A stretch of DNA of 64,000 nt, taken from positions 1 to 64,000 of the forward strand of contig JASANE010019510.1 of assembly GCA_030248225.1 (NCBI GenBank). The letters are read 5' to 3'. Origin of the DNA: Trileptium ribeirensis (taxonomy: Eukaryota > Nematoda > Enoplea > Enoplida > Thoracostomopsidae). Positions 46,801 through 55,193 of this stretch are shown piece by piece (position 1 is the first letter of the stretch; each line of letters begins with the position of its first letter). Under the pieces are notes generated by a model. That model was not told the origin of the DNA. It saw only the letters and a list, made by a program, of their open reading frames with translations, and ran no database searches. Both the position numbers and the translations under genes were made by a program.

Positions 46801-49800
46801 ATTTTTGGTGATTATGCTAATACGTATCGTGCAAGTTAATTTTCACTCGAGTATAGCAGTCTTGGAGGACAGTCTCGCCCCTGGATTTTTGTTTGAGAGG
46901 GACAGTGGGCCAGGCCATAAGCATGCTACTGATGAATATAGCTTTGTGAATGAGTACCCTACATGCCAAAATCAGTGCTTTTACATACATTGTACTGGAG
47001 TGACCAATAAAGCGAATACGGTAGCCAAAATTACATTACTCGACAAAAATTATATTTCGTCAGTACTCGCTAGAACTGACTGTCGCATTTCGAGCGAATG
47101 TTTGCGCTCGAGATATGGAAAATATTTAAATTAGTAAGATTCTTTATTAGAAAGTTTTTTATGCGAGTCGCGAGCTAATCTTGAGCGACTGACAGTCAGT
47201 TATAGCAAGTATAATTGCAACAAAATAAACTTTATCAAATAGGTTTGGACACAACGTTAGTGGCTATATTATTATGAATGCCGTTAATCTTACGTGGTAA
47301 AGTTTAGTCAGGGGAAATCGAGCGTCTCAATAGCACCAGATGGAATCGGTGATGGCGAAAATTACGACATGGTTTTAGAAGCTGGACCACAAACATCAGG
47401 TTTAAAGCACTATTATCTTATCTTTTAGCAAACTGTCTTATTTTATTGTTCAGAACATTCACGTGTAATACGGAGGTAAGAAAAGTGCAATAGGGCTATC
47501 CTATATTTTGTCCTAACTTTCTCGCAAGATGATTAGATGATAGCGTGTGAGCACAACAACTTGAAGTTTGACTGCTCAGACGATTTCATCCAGACGTGTT
47601 GTTCTTGTGAGACTCTAAGTTTAGATTTACATATATGATCTAGTGCATTGTGAAGCTAAAGCAGCTGATAATTTTAACTATACAGTGAACGTATTTCATT
47701 GATTGCTTATTCTAGGCAGGGCTAATATTGTTAGTCAACAACTTTATCACATAATTAATGATCGATATGTTATTTTGCCCCGTGAAAATAAAAAACCTAG
47801 TATAAACAATCTGCTAATAAGTCTTTGTGGACAAAGGGCACAGTGGAATTTGACTATTCATGTTAATTTATATCAGTTATGCGCATAGCATCTTTTCGAC
47901 ATGATTGATTTGCTAACATTTCAATACCACGAACTCTGTAGTCATTGTATTTTATTCTTAAAGACATTTTGTATTCTACAATCGTTATTGTAATTTATAT
48001 TGGGTCATTGGCTCTTCAGTTATGCTGAAAATTTTACCAGAATGGATCTGTGAAGATCCTTCGTGTGGAACAGAATTCTGTTCGACATGTGCACCCCTTT
48101 GTTCAGCCGGTGTTATTTTAAATAGAAGCTAAATTCCAACAACTCAGTGTTTTTAGTGCATTACTGTAATGTAGCTAATAAATCGTCTTAGAAACACTGA
48201 TTGTTATTAAAAGGAATTTCTAAATAAGTTTTTAGCTTTGACGTGGTATTTTAAAATAAGCGTTGCCAAATTTTTGTGTAACTTGAGGCGCGTCCTTTCA
48301 AAGGTATTCAAACTGTTGGCAGATTGTTAGTTAACCTTTCGAACGCAAAATTGTCCACATAGGTATAATCCGGGGTCACCCAGTTGTAAACCAGAGGACT
48401 CAAAAATACCATCCAAAAAATTTGTTGACACAGAGCAGTGTAAAGGGTACTGCTCGATTAAAGCAAAATACGCTACACTAATATTCGAAACATGAATGAA
48501 TATATAATACTATAATAGCGTAATACTAGATATCTTGTTGAAATTTTAGACTCGGCTGCGATTTCTACTATGCCTCCAGCAGCGAAGCGACTGTGTTCAA
48601 GCAGTGATAACGCAACAAATTTCGACAAGAGCCAACATAATGTTGATATTTCGCTTAGGCCATCTACCTCCGGTTCCTATAACACATTGCAACAGTCATC
48701 GAACAGGCAAACATTGAACAGTAATAAGTCTTACATTTCTTTAAAGACAACCGATGGTACTACAATTCGGCGTCATTGTACTGAAATACCATTTAGTTTT
48801 ACTGCCTTGAAGAAGTTTCATCGTTGCCCGTTTAAACAACGACGAGAGAACTGCATCGAGCAAAGCTCTGATTCCACCGACGATCACTTTCGGTTTACAG
48901 CTGAGATTAGGATGTCTCAAAACGAACTAGCAGAACTAGAACTACAACGTTTGGTTAGAAAAGAAATGTTCAACGAAATGGATGTTGTTGGACAGTTTAA
49001 TCTTGGTTTTATAATCGCCCGTCACGCATCGCAGCTGTTCATAATAGACCAGCATGCCAGCGACGAAAAGTGGAACTACGAGCGGTTGTATCGAGATATC
49101 GAGATTGGCTCACAGCGACTTATACAGTTAGTTGAGTTAATTTATTTTGCAATATTAAGACTTTCTACCATGGAGCACGCTAGTTAGCACCAATTTTGGT
49201 TATGTTATAAATTCGTTAACCTTTTTCAAATTTTTACGATAAAGCTTACTGGTTTTTGTAATGAATTGAGATGAATTTTTTATGGCGGTGGAAGAAAAGA
49301 TGGTGCTAAAATGGTGCATTAGACGGTTCTACAACGTTGGCTAGTGGTTTGTATAAAACAAACGTTGCTAAATCGTATTCCTGGAAACTGCGCTTATGGT
49401 TTACTAATGGCTATATGGTTTTGTTGCGTGAAACACTTCCGTTGGATTAGTATACTTACTAGAAGTTTGTTATTACCAGCAATATTTGACATAATAGCAT
49501 CATATTTTTTGGGATTACTAAAAACAAATAACGACAAACGGTGTCGCGTGTTACAAGATAAAACTAAATAAAATTTTGTAATATGTAAGGTACCAGATGT
49601 ACCAGTTAGGGATCTTTTCATATGTGTAACAGATTATTGTTCATAAATGCTTTATCTGACTAAATCATGGAGAACACTTGTGTCGACAGGTGTTGTCTCC
49701 TAAGAACATCTCTTTAGCCGTAGGTACACCAGGGTCCACTCCTTCCCCTTACACACGTAGACATACCGAAATATTTAGGAATTATCGCCAAAATTACAAA

Positions 49801-51624
49801 AACATTTTAAGGGAATTGAGCTAAATTATGAGAAACAACTGGAGAGAGTGAAAATTTTTTGGTCCATGCTTTTTGCCCGTCAACACCATCTACCCGCCCC
49901 CACCCCTCCTGAGCGGACTGAACTTTGTTAGCTATCATTGTAGAACCTTCTTATATGCGGTAAATCTTTACTCATCTTGTATAATTTGCTGTTATTTTAA
50001 GGCCGAAGGATTTGAAACTCAGTTCACTTCAAGAACAGATAGTCATCGACAATTTGAAGATATTTGATGCAAATGGCTTTGCATTTGCCGTGGACAATGA
50101 CAGTGAGTTTGTATATTTCTTAAAAAATAATTATGCCATGAGTTAGCTGTTTATCAAATCAGTCACAACGCTGTTCATCACTGTTAATATTGTTTAATTT
50201 TGACCTACATATTAAATATTATAGCTGGAAACGTATAATATTTCGGTAGATTTCTATTGATCTTACTAGCATTTTTAGAGCCGCCGGGCAGTCGTATTTT
50301 GCTCAATTCTGTTCCAGTGAGTTCACGGTGGAGCTTCGATAAAGACGGTTTGTTATTAAATTTTAATATTTTTAATTTGATCAGGATTGTTTCATTTTGC
50401 GCTAGCAATGCTATAATGTTTAATGTATGTCGCGATCCACTGTTTCGCTTGTTTGTCGGCCAAGTTTTGTTGAAGAATCTGGGCCTGGCGGAATAACAAC
50501 GCGCCAGGGAAATATGCATACCCTGGCCTGTCCACAGGCCTCCGAAAAGGTCGGGGAAGAAGGAACTTGGTGGGGCATATTCATTCTCGGGGAAATTCAA
50601 AGTGTGGGGAATAATTTTTGCAAAAAAAATTGTAAAAGAATATTTAATATTCTCATATTTTTGTGTTGTTTTACTGCCGTGTATGTACTTTCAAGCTGTA
50701 AGACTACGCTTTAGCATTATTAATGGTGGTAAGTAATGTTTAAAAATCAATTTGCAAAAAACACATAAATTTTCAGACATAAAATTTTGGATTTAGTTAA
50801 TCATGTGGTGTTTTGGCTGAGTGGGTGGGACGGAAATGGGAGAAAATCGCCCGAGTATGAGGGATTTTGGAAAGTGTGGGGTGGGGGTGCCTCTAGCTGT
50901 GGACAGGCCAGATACTCTGCCACTAAAATGTTGAAATTAAAATTTAGTTTAATTAATTTCCCTCGCATAAGTTTTACGATGTGTTACGAAAATACAATAT
51001 TTCTTTTTGATAATCTCATGCTATGAAAGTGAGGTACTCAACGGTTTTACAAATGTGTGCAAATATGACTCATGATACATTGAGCGGACGTCGAACAATT
51101 GAAACAAACAATCATTATCAGACATGTCTGGAACAACAAAGTTTAGTCGAACAGTTCGTTGATTATTTTTGGACACGGTTCGGATTAAAATTGCTATCTG
51201 CAAGCGATTAATAGTAACTAATATTTTACCGCATTGTAATTTAACACGTTGCCGTTGTTTGTGTATGTACGATGTATTGTGCTTACAAAAACGAGTGTTG
51301 CTCGCTTTCCACTTTCTCTACAGCATTTCGCCAGAATTTTATGTTGAGTTTTCTCTTTTTAGCAAAACTGTGTGCTCTAATTCAGGAGTTATTTATAAAC
51401 AGCTTAATTTAGTTAATTGTATCAATGTAAACCATAAATGTCAACTGAAATGCGATTTTAGCGTATTTCACATGCATAAACAAGACTGTAAGAAATAATG
51501 TGTATTTTTATTTGAACTACACTGGATCGGTTTTCATTTTTTGATGGTACCCGTTTGTATTGTGTGGTGTAGTTAATATTTTTCAGATATTGAAGAGCTG
51601 ATTGATAAATTGTCGTCACTTCCA
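25753..51624 (+). CDS. PMS2: DNA mismatch repair endonuclease PMS2 (MutL-alpha subunit), exons 1-14, 3' end missing
   Basis: PMS2 pairs with MLH1. After MutS recognises a mismatch, this heterodimer nicks the discontinuous strand in the nucleus. Fourteen exons with GT-AG borders join without a stop: 25753-25882, 27523-27609, 28646-28748, 30225-30327, 33247-33413, 37759-37941, 40734-40918, 44532-44654, 45599-45920, 47308-47399, 48550-49126, 50002-50102, 50279-50347 and 51587-51624 (2280 nt, 760 codons). GHKL ATPase motifs are intact: catalytic E30 with N34 in [14 protein letters not shown]59-G63 in SDDGSG, and [11 protein letters not shown] at 93-103. The transducer motif GRSSCDRQ and the endonuclease motif DQHA(X)2E(X)4E (665-676) are present, which separates PMS2 from PMS1 and MLH1. 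Human PMS2 has 862 residues; the CPHGRP-bearing C-terminus is not found up to base 64000. The start ATG has the good context AAAATGG. Confidence 0.95.
26125..26640 (-). repeat. Dispersed repeat R, copy in intron 1
   Basis: The reverse complement matches 30600-31090 block by block: ATCTCGATA... / ATCTCGCGA..., TTTGCTTGTTG..GTGAACTAT, ATAGGGTTATTTAACC.G, GGTTTCATTG, TAGGTCAATCGAACG, GATAAAAGCAATTGTATTTGTG. No coding potential. Partial copies lie at 34060-34320, 38310-38948 and 44810-45130. Confidence 0.75.
27062..27417. mobile_element. Short TA-flanked element, TACTGGCTTCTC family
   Basis: Begins TACTGGCTTCTCC, contains CTCAAAATTTTGACAGGTGACATGAA, and ends in a degraded inverted copy near 27405 (CAGAAAAGCC). 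Non-coding, about 355 bp. The right edge is approximate. Confidence 0.55.
27523..27609 (+). CDS. PMS2: PMS2 exon 2
   Basis: Residues 44-72, with the DxGxG nucleotide-binding motif (VSDDGSGI). Acceptor TTTTTATAG, donor CTAG|GTATAT, phase 1 at both ends. Confidence 0.95.
27880..28200 (+). repeat. Copy of the short-element family, related to 37094
   Basis: GCTGGCGTCTCCAAAATACCAAAACTATA at the left matches CTGGCTTCTCAAAACTACCAAAATTATAAC at 37098. Shared downstream words include GAACCGAAAATAC, CATGAAAGG..AATTTTA and TAGCTTCA. Edges are not defined. Confidence 0.5.
28646..28748 (+). CDS. PMS2: PMS2 exon 3
   Basis: Residues 73-106, with the ATSK lid segment and the [11 protein letters not shown] motif. 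Acceptor TTTGTTTAG, donor GG|GTAAGA, ends in phase 2. Confidence 0.95.
29399..29796. mobile_element. Short element with GGGCTCTCCAA ends
   Basis: The left end ATAATCCGGGCTCTCCAAATT and the right end AATGGAGAGTCCAGATAG are imperfect inverted repeats about 400 bp apart. The right inner part, reversed, reads CATTCGCTGAAAATTTTACCAGG, the core of the intron short-element family. Confidence 0.65.
30225..30327 (+). CDS. PMS2: PMS2 exon 4
   Basis: Residues 107-141 (DLTITTRV...TCSRK), the beta strands after motif III. Acceptor TTATTTTAG, donor AAG|GTAAGT (consensus), phase 0. Confidence 0.92.
30600..31090 (+). repeat. Dispersed repeat R, copy in intron 4
   Basis: Longest plus-orientation copy of the family described at 26125-26640. 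The two copies form an inverted pair about 4 kb apart across exons 2-4, so a pre-mRNA could fold between them. Confidence 0.75.
31091..33246. other. Rest of PMS2 intron 4, nothing recognised
   Basis: AT-rich, with a short internal duplication (31650-31700 against 31825-31875: GAAAACAAACTATATCCCAGAAATCG / GAAGACAGACTACATTCTGGAAATCG). No gene seen. Confidence 0.45.
33247..33413 (+). CDS. PMS2: PMS2 exon 5
   Basis: Residues 142-196, starting [11 protein letters not shown], which corresponds to the family GTTVxVxxLF block that closes the ATPase domain. Acceptor ATTTCTTTAG, donor GG|GTAAAC, phase 2. Confidence 0.92.
33870..34093. mobile_element. Mariner-like short element, copy A
   Basis: Flanked by TA (33868-33869, 34094-34095). 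Ends CAGCACAGCCAGAAATAGGTGCAAAA and TTTGCACTTTATTTTAGACCGCGTCTG are imperfect inverted repeats of the type ACAGTC.CGGCCAAAAATAAGTGC seen in Tc1/mariner elements. 224 bp, non-coding. Confidence 0.65.
34357..34735. mobile_element. Short element with TTGGGTTCTTCATT / GGAGAGCCCAG ends
   Basis: The left end ATTTGGGTTCTTCATTCGCTGAAAATTTTGCCAGG and the reversed right end ATAATCTGGGCTCTCCAATA belong to the same family as 29399-29796. The interior has GGGGCATGAACCGGGGC-type GC islands. Confidence 0.6.
35508..36655 (-). mobile_element. hAT non-autonomous element, copy 1
   Basis: Starts CAGGGAGTAACC and ends GGTTATTCCCTG, flanked by a perfect 8 bp target duplication ATGCTACC (35500-35507 and 36656-36663), diagnostic of hAT transposition. 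1148 bp, with no transposase frame. Both ends carry clustered CCGGAACC/GGTTCCGG words that may be subterminal transposase-binding motifs. It is in the opposite orientation to the copies at 55194 and 60941. Lies in PMS2 intron 5. Confidence 0.9.
37094..37680. mobile_element. TACTGGCTTCTC-family element in intron 5
   Basis: The left end ACTACTGGCTTCTCAAAA and right end TTTAGAAAAGCCAGTACTA are imperfect inverted repeats. About 590 bp, longer than other copies, perhaps a composite. A further truncated end (AATAGAAGCCAGC) lies just left at 37019-37031. Confidence 0.6.
37759..37941 (+). CDS. PMS2: PMS2 exon 6
   Basis: Residues 197-257, including [10 protein letters not shown], which matches the family 'IKENIGSVFG' block at the start of the transducer domain. 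Acceptor TTTATTAG, donor CA|GTAAGT, phase 2. Acidic C-terminal part. Confidence 0.92.
38310..38948 (+). repeat. Dispersed repeat R, copy in intron 6
   Basis: Matches 30600-31090 over GTTATGCATTTTT...CATAAGCCATAATTTAAAAAATA, TTTGTTGGGGGTGAACGATAGGATTATGG, TTATTTAAACCGGTAAACACATTGGT and GATAAAAGC, then is cut by the next short element. Confidence 0.7.
38949..39278. mobile_element. TACTGGCTTCTC-family element inserted in repeat R
   Basis: The left end TTGGTGGCTTCTCCATTTGC and right end CGGAGAAGTCAGTA are inverted repeats about 330 bp apart. It interrupts the R copy to its left, giving a relative age: R is older. Confidence 0.6.
40734..40918 (+). CDS. PMS2: PMS2 exon 7
   Basis: Residues 258-319, with [18 protein letters not shown], the diagnostic MutL transducer block. 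Acceptor TGTTATTCAG. The donor is taken as G|GTTAGT (40919) because it alone gives the phase needed by exon 8 with a good site; G|GTGGTT three bases earlier is also possible and would remove one Gly. Confidence 0.88.
40976..41226. mobile_element. Mariner-like short element, copy B
   Basis: TA flanks at 40974-40975 and 41227-41228. Ends CAGTCGTGGCCAAAAATAAGTGCAA and GCTCTTACTCCTGGCCGTCACTG are inverted repeats. The interior contains repeated TCGATCGAAATTTCGTTAAATC words. 251 bp. It lies 57 bp downstream of PMS2 exon 7. Confidence 0.75.
41229..44531. other. Rest of PMS2 intron 7
   Basis: Contains fragments of the short-element families (near 41640-41760, 42560-42835 and 43290-43520), including a mariner-like right end (TGCACTTATGTCAGTGA near 42815-42831). 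No gene seen. Confidence 0.5.
44532..44654 (+). CDS. PMS2: PMS2 exon 8
   Basis: Residues 320-360, [19 protein letters not shown], equal to the family 'DVNVxPDKRxIxLxxE' motif. The acceptor used is the second AG (GGGGCAG|AT), since the first AG (44522) would break the frame. Donor A|GTGAGC, phase 1. Confidence 0.88.
44810..45130 (+). repeat. Dispersed repeat R, partial copy in intron 8
   Basis: Shares GGTTACAACTTTGCTGTTATGCAT, TCGTTGCAGGTAAACGATGG, GGTTGCTAAATATGATAAATGCGACTG with the R family, in diverged form. Confidence 0.55.
45599..45920 (+). CDS. PMS2: PMS2 exon 9 (linker)
   Basis: Residues 361-467, a Ser/Gln/Thr-rich unstructured linker between the ATPase half and the C-terminal half, poorly conserved in the family. 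Acceptor TTGTTTCAG, donor AT|GTGAGT. Both phases fit neighbours. Confidence 0.85.
45941..46073. mobile_element. Mariner-like short element, copy C (degraded)
   Basis: The left end TAGTCAAAGACAGACACGGAATTATGCA and reversed right end TGCAATCACGGACAAAGCTAAGTGCA align with the family ends. Interior ACGTCCGTCC words. Edges approximate. Confidence 0.45.
47066..47209. mobile_element. 144 bp TA-flanked element, TACTCGC...ACTGACTG family
   Basis: Flanked by TA (47064-47065, 47210-47211). Ends CTCGCTAGAACTGACTGTCGC and, reversed, CTTGCTATAACTGACTGTC are inverted repeats. The ends are the same type as those of the 1067 bp element at 56218-57284, so this is a short internal-deletion relative. Lies in PMS2 intron 9. 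Confidence 0.75.
47308..47399 (+). CDS. PMS2: PMS2 exon 10 (linker)
   Basis: Residues 468-498, linker. It is inferred from phase: exon 9 ends in phase 2 while exon 11 needs phase 1, and this short open segment with acceptor AGTTTAG and donor CAG|GTTTAA bridges them. The nearby CAG at 47309-47311 would give a stop, so the earlier AG is preferred. Least certain exon. Confidence 0.65.
48550..49126 (+). CDS. PMS2: PMS2 exon 11 with endonuclease motif
   Basis: Residues 499-690, the longest exon. The first ~110 residues are linker. From about residue 610 the C-terminal dimerisation/endonuclease domain begins, with [10 protein letters not shown] and [12 protein letters not shown] (665-676), the metal-binding DQHA(X)2E(X)4E motif needed for nicking. 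Acceptor AATTTTAG, donor CA|GTTAGT, phase 2. Confidence 0.93.
50002..50102 (+). CDS. PMS2: PMS2 exon 12
   Basis: Residues 691-724 ([10 protein letters not shown]...AFAVDND), matching the 'LxLxxxEExxLxENLxxFxxNGFxF' region. Acceptor TTATTTTAAG (AAG type), donor ACA|GTGAGT, phase 1. Confidence 0.9.
50279..50347 (+). CDS. PMS2: PMS2 exon 13
   Basis: Residues 725-747 ([19 protein letters not shown]), corresponding to the 'LxSLPxSKNWxF' block. Follows an intron of only 176 bp, the shortest in the gene. Acceptor CATTTTTAG, donor G|GTTTGT, phase 1. Confidence 0.9.
51587..51624 (+). CDS. PMS2: PMS2 exon 14
   Basis: Residues 748-760 ([13 protein letters not shown]), matching family 'DVDELIxxLxxxP'. 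Acceptor ATTTTTCAG, donor CCA|GTAAGT (consensus), phase 0. The next conserved block (CRPS...FASRACR...CPHGRP) does not occur in any frame through 64000. Confidence 0.9.
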
Positions 51625-52410
51625 GTAAGTTGTGCAGTGTTTACAGTCACGCGAGGTATTAACTAAACCCGTCAACTCACGCAAACACAAGATGGAAAAT
51701 TCCAAATTAATGTCACTTTCGGATAATAGTCGTATATTATCGTCTATGTTTCTGACATTTTACTAAAGGAGTCGTACCAAAACTGATATTTACTATAACA
51801 GACAATACAAAATGTGCTTATATGGAGGGATGCAGTCATGTGTTGGCGCGTCCAGACGGAATTGCGTCTTTTTCCACCGCGGTTATATTTTATGTACATG
51901 GGCGTAGATTCTTTGGTCTGCGTCCGTTTTCTGCACTTTTAGTTTTGTCTGTAACTATACAACTACATAATCAATACATTTACATTCGCTGGATTTATGC
52001 AAAAGTGACGTATCTTCAAAAATGGCATAACGTAGCTAAGACCACTGTTACATTTTGCCCTGCCTCGAAATATTTTGTGTCAAAACGATGTAACTCCAGT
52101 TGCTGGGCAAAAACATTACTGAGCTGCGTCATGTGGGTACCGTGACGTAACTTCATTTTAAAAAAAATATTTTTATGTAAGACTCACGTAAGCGTAGTAT
52201 GTCGTTTTCGTATAAATTTGACTAATTATTCACAATAAATTATTTTTGCAAAAAAAGGCTTATCTACATTATTTATAATGTGATCGTATAATTAGAGTGA
52301 GATTACCGAGAGATGGGTCAATTTAAACAAAAGCGCGTCAGTAAATTGTTTTATGTTGCAGGATATTGTAGTAGTAATAAACGCTAGATCACTTTCTGTA
52401 TTATACTGCT
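51625..52410. other. Start of PMS2 intron 14
   Basis: No gene seen. This intron is at least 12.3 kb long and contains everything listed from here to the window end. Confidence 0.5.
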
Positions 52411-52713
52411 ATGGGTAAATTCTCCAAATATAAACTAATTAAACGGGACTTTTTGGTGCCTTGGGATGACGATTCCGAGAACTTTGTTAACGAATCGGAA
52501 GTCAGCTTGGTTAATCCAAAGCGCTAGATTAAAAAGGGTAGTTGTGTGAAGCAGTTTTGGCCGGCGGATAATAAATGGTGTTACGGGCATGTAATTTCAG
52601 TGTATGTAGACGCTGACGATGCTGACAGTGATTATAGCCCCGTTAGTGTCGCTGCAACGGGTTTGTATCGCTGTTTTGTACTAAGATTATTATGTACAAT
52701 TACATATCGATGA
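52411..52713 (+). pseudogene. Decayed fragment of a chromatin/transposon-type protein (Tudor-like segment)
   Basis: From an ATG the frame gives KRDFLVPWDDDSENFVNE, a TAG at 52525-52527, and then in the same phase KKGSCVKQFWPADNKWCYGHVISV. The 'FLVxWDDDxE...V' block followed by 'G..C.V.FWP...KWYxGxVIxV' resembles the N-terminal Tudor-like region of BEN-domain-type proteins, many of them carried by transposons. This is my reading of the pattern, not a verified match. No BEN domain was found downstream. Confidence 0.35.
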
Positions 52714-53223
52714 TTGTTGGATCAACGCGCATATACATTACACCACACGCCGGAAATGATACGCCCGACTTTTACTCGGTGCTTGCTTAGTCCTGGAAAC
52801 ATGATATAGCACTGCTCGCTTAAAAACAACAGTCGTTTCTGGCGCATACTGTTGATGCTTTAGGTGGTGACACTGCTGTAATGTTGATATGGGTCAAGTA
52901 CTTACACAAACAAATTTTATTAAGATTCAGGCGCTAGCACTACCATAATGTTGCTGTATTTGTTATCATGTCGCAGGAGGGATGAGGGGGAGGGGCAGTC
53001 CCTTTCACTTCTTACTGACAAGCGTGGAAAAATTTACCGATGGGGTTACAATAGGATGAATATAAACGACCACACCATAGTTCTTTTTGTCGGTCATTTC
53101 CACTTTTGAAGAGCTTCCGACGCCTTTGGTTATTGTTCAAGTGGTTATACAGACGATTTTTATTACGATTGAGTAATTGATTTATCGTAATGTCGGACAG
53201 TAGTTTATTATAATGTGTAGGAG

Positions 53224-54620
53224 AGTGATGCGAACAGTCATGTTGACTGCATGCTGGACAACGAACCTCTATCCAAGTACATCAGCATAACACTAGTGGC
53301 TGGGCGTCAACGTGAGCCATGGTCGCTGGAAGAGTCGCAAACAGATTACCAAGAAACTGAGAGCAGGCTTGCTTCGAAATGGAATCCTTTGAACAACTAC
53401 AACAGCAAAGCCTGGAAATTGATCTTTTTTTATTGAAATGACACCTTTGGTGATCCAACAGCTATAAAGCCCGGAAATTTACAGCCACTTCAACCGTATA
53501 CAGCCTCTAGTCGTATGAAAAAACATCAGCTGGTTTAGACATTGTGCTCAGGAATTTTCGAATGTACGTGTTCAGCAATATGAACCTGTTCGGTGTTGGG
53601 ATGTAAAGAAGGAATTAAGTCTGCTTTCCCCAGTTGTAATCAGCTACTCTGTTACCAACTTTTCCACTTTGACTCACAATGTGCTCAACAGTCTGGGCAG
53701 ATACCAATTCAGCAAGTTTCGAGCGCACCGCTGAAACCGTCAGAGCAAATGTACAGCGTAGAAGGACCTGTTCCGTAAGCTGGCGTTGAGTAAAAAAGCG
53801 GAGTGATCTATTGACTTGGCCCAGGAACATTATAAAGAAAGCAAGAAATGTTGTCGAAGTTAGGCATCGCCGCATGGTAAAGTAAAATATGCTGCGAGGC
53901 GGAAATTGGCTTCCAGTTGTAGCGGAAAGTGTGGTCGCGATTGCGGCACTATTGCTAGTAATGAAAGGCAAAATATCCTGCATGTGTTCTGGAATTTGAG
54001 AGATGTAAACTAGCAGTGGCGTTATGTCACTGAGTGTGCTCAGACGACAGATTCGTTTGCTGTTCGGACCAGACTCGTGTCGGTCTCGTACCCTTCTTAA
54101 TTTCCTTCTGGTTGCTTTTGGCAATAAAGTAAGGGTTTACAAATCTATCTTGCTGAATAGGGTGAATTTAATAGACAGGCAGGTCCGGACAGCTTTGAAC
54201 AAGCGAATTTTGGATCCTTGGAAAAGGATAAACGAGTAGCACACGGAAAACAAAACAGACCAGAATTCCAAAGCAGCAGGCAAATGGTAGATCAACAGAT
54301 AAACTTATTTTCGGGTGTTGAAAGTCAATACGCGCGGCACCATTTTCCGTCCTGTTGCTATCATGTATCGTCTCTACCGAGAATGTATCGAACCGCAGAA
54401 CACCTGACCATACACTGCGGATGAGCTAACACTGCAATAACCTGTTTACTATAAGATATTCGGTGGGAGAAAATGAAAATTTTAAAGCCAAATAAAGACC
54501 CTTGCAGTATCTGTGATGCTGCAAGGGCACCAGAAGCGCAGTTAATTGCTGAGAGGCAACGAGAATAAGATACACATATGGCCAACAAGCGAGGAGAATG
54601 GGCTTTCAAGGATAATCTGA
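53224..54620. other. Possible relic of a gene or element, unassigned
   Basis: A relatively GC-rich island within the intron with several medium frames on both strands, the longest 169 codons on the minus strand at 53615-54124. A plus-strand stretch near 54480-54580 encodes CSICDAARAPEAQLIAERQRE. None is recognised and frames break often. The composition shift suggests inserted, decayed coding sequence. Confidence 0.3.
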
Positions 54621-55185
54621 AAGAAATATTGGCATTTAAGAAAGCTATATTGTGTTCTGATCGATATCGGAGATATCTTTTATAATGCGTGAGTTAATAA
54701 AGTGTGACTCCACCAATCATTCTATTTTGTAATAACCCATATCAAATCGCAAATCCTTGTTACAGAAAAATGGAGACTTATGCTGAACACCACTTCTTGT
54801 GGGACAACTTCCTGGGCCTTTGTGGGTCGGAATATGGTGCCTTAATCCTTCGCCAAAAATATAGATTTTTACATGTCGGTGTGTTATTGCGTGTTTCTGC
54901 ATTGAAACGAGTGTCTGTTATCTATTTAAACGCGCTGAAATAACGATTGTTATAATGTAATGGTTTGGTCGTCCAAAATCCAACACGGCTATTCCATACC
55001 TTTCCGTAGGGTTTCAAAGGTTTAGGGCGACTGTCTTCTCGTGCCGAGAGAATCTCGTCTGTCGTCACATGTTTGGTTGTGCGTTAGTTACTGCGCCTTT
55101 AGATTCTACAGGTTTTGTGACATGTGTAGGTATTGTTCCTAAATTTCTTTCAGAACAGCATTATAAGGTTTCAGTGGTTCCAGAT
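54621..55185. other. No gene seen
   Basis: Intron sequence between the unassigned island and the hAT cluster. Confidence 0.5.
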
Positions 55186-55193
55186 ATATTACG

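Noticed and set aside
49344..49571. 75-codon frame in PMS2 intron 11 considered as an extra exon
   Set aside because: Exons 11 and 12 join directly in phase and in the right family order; inserting it would break the conserved block.
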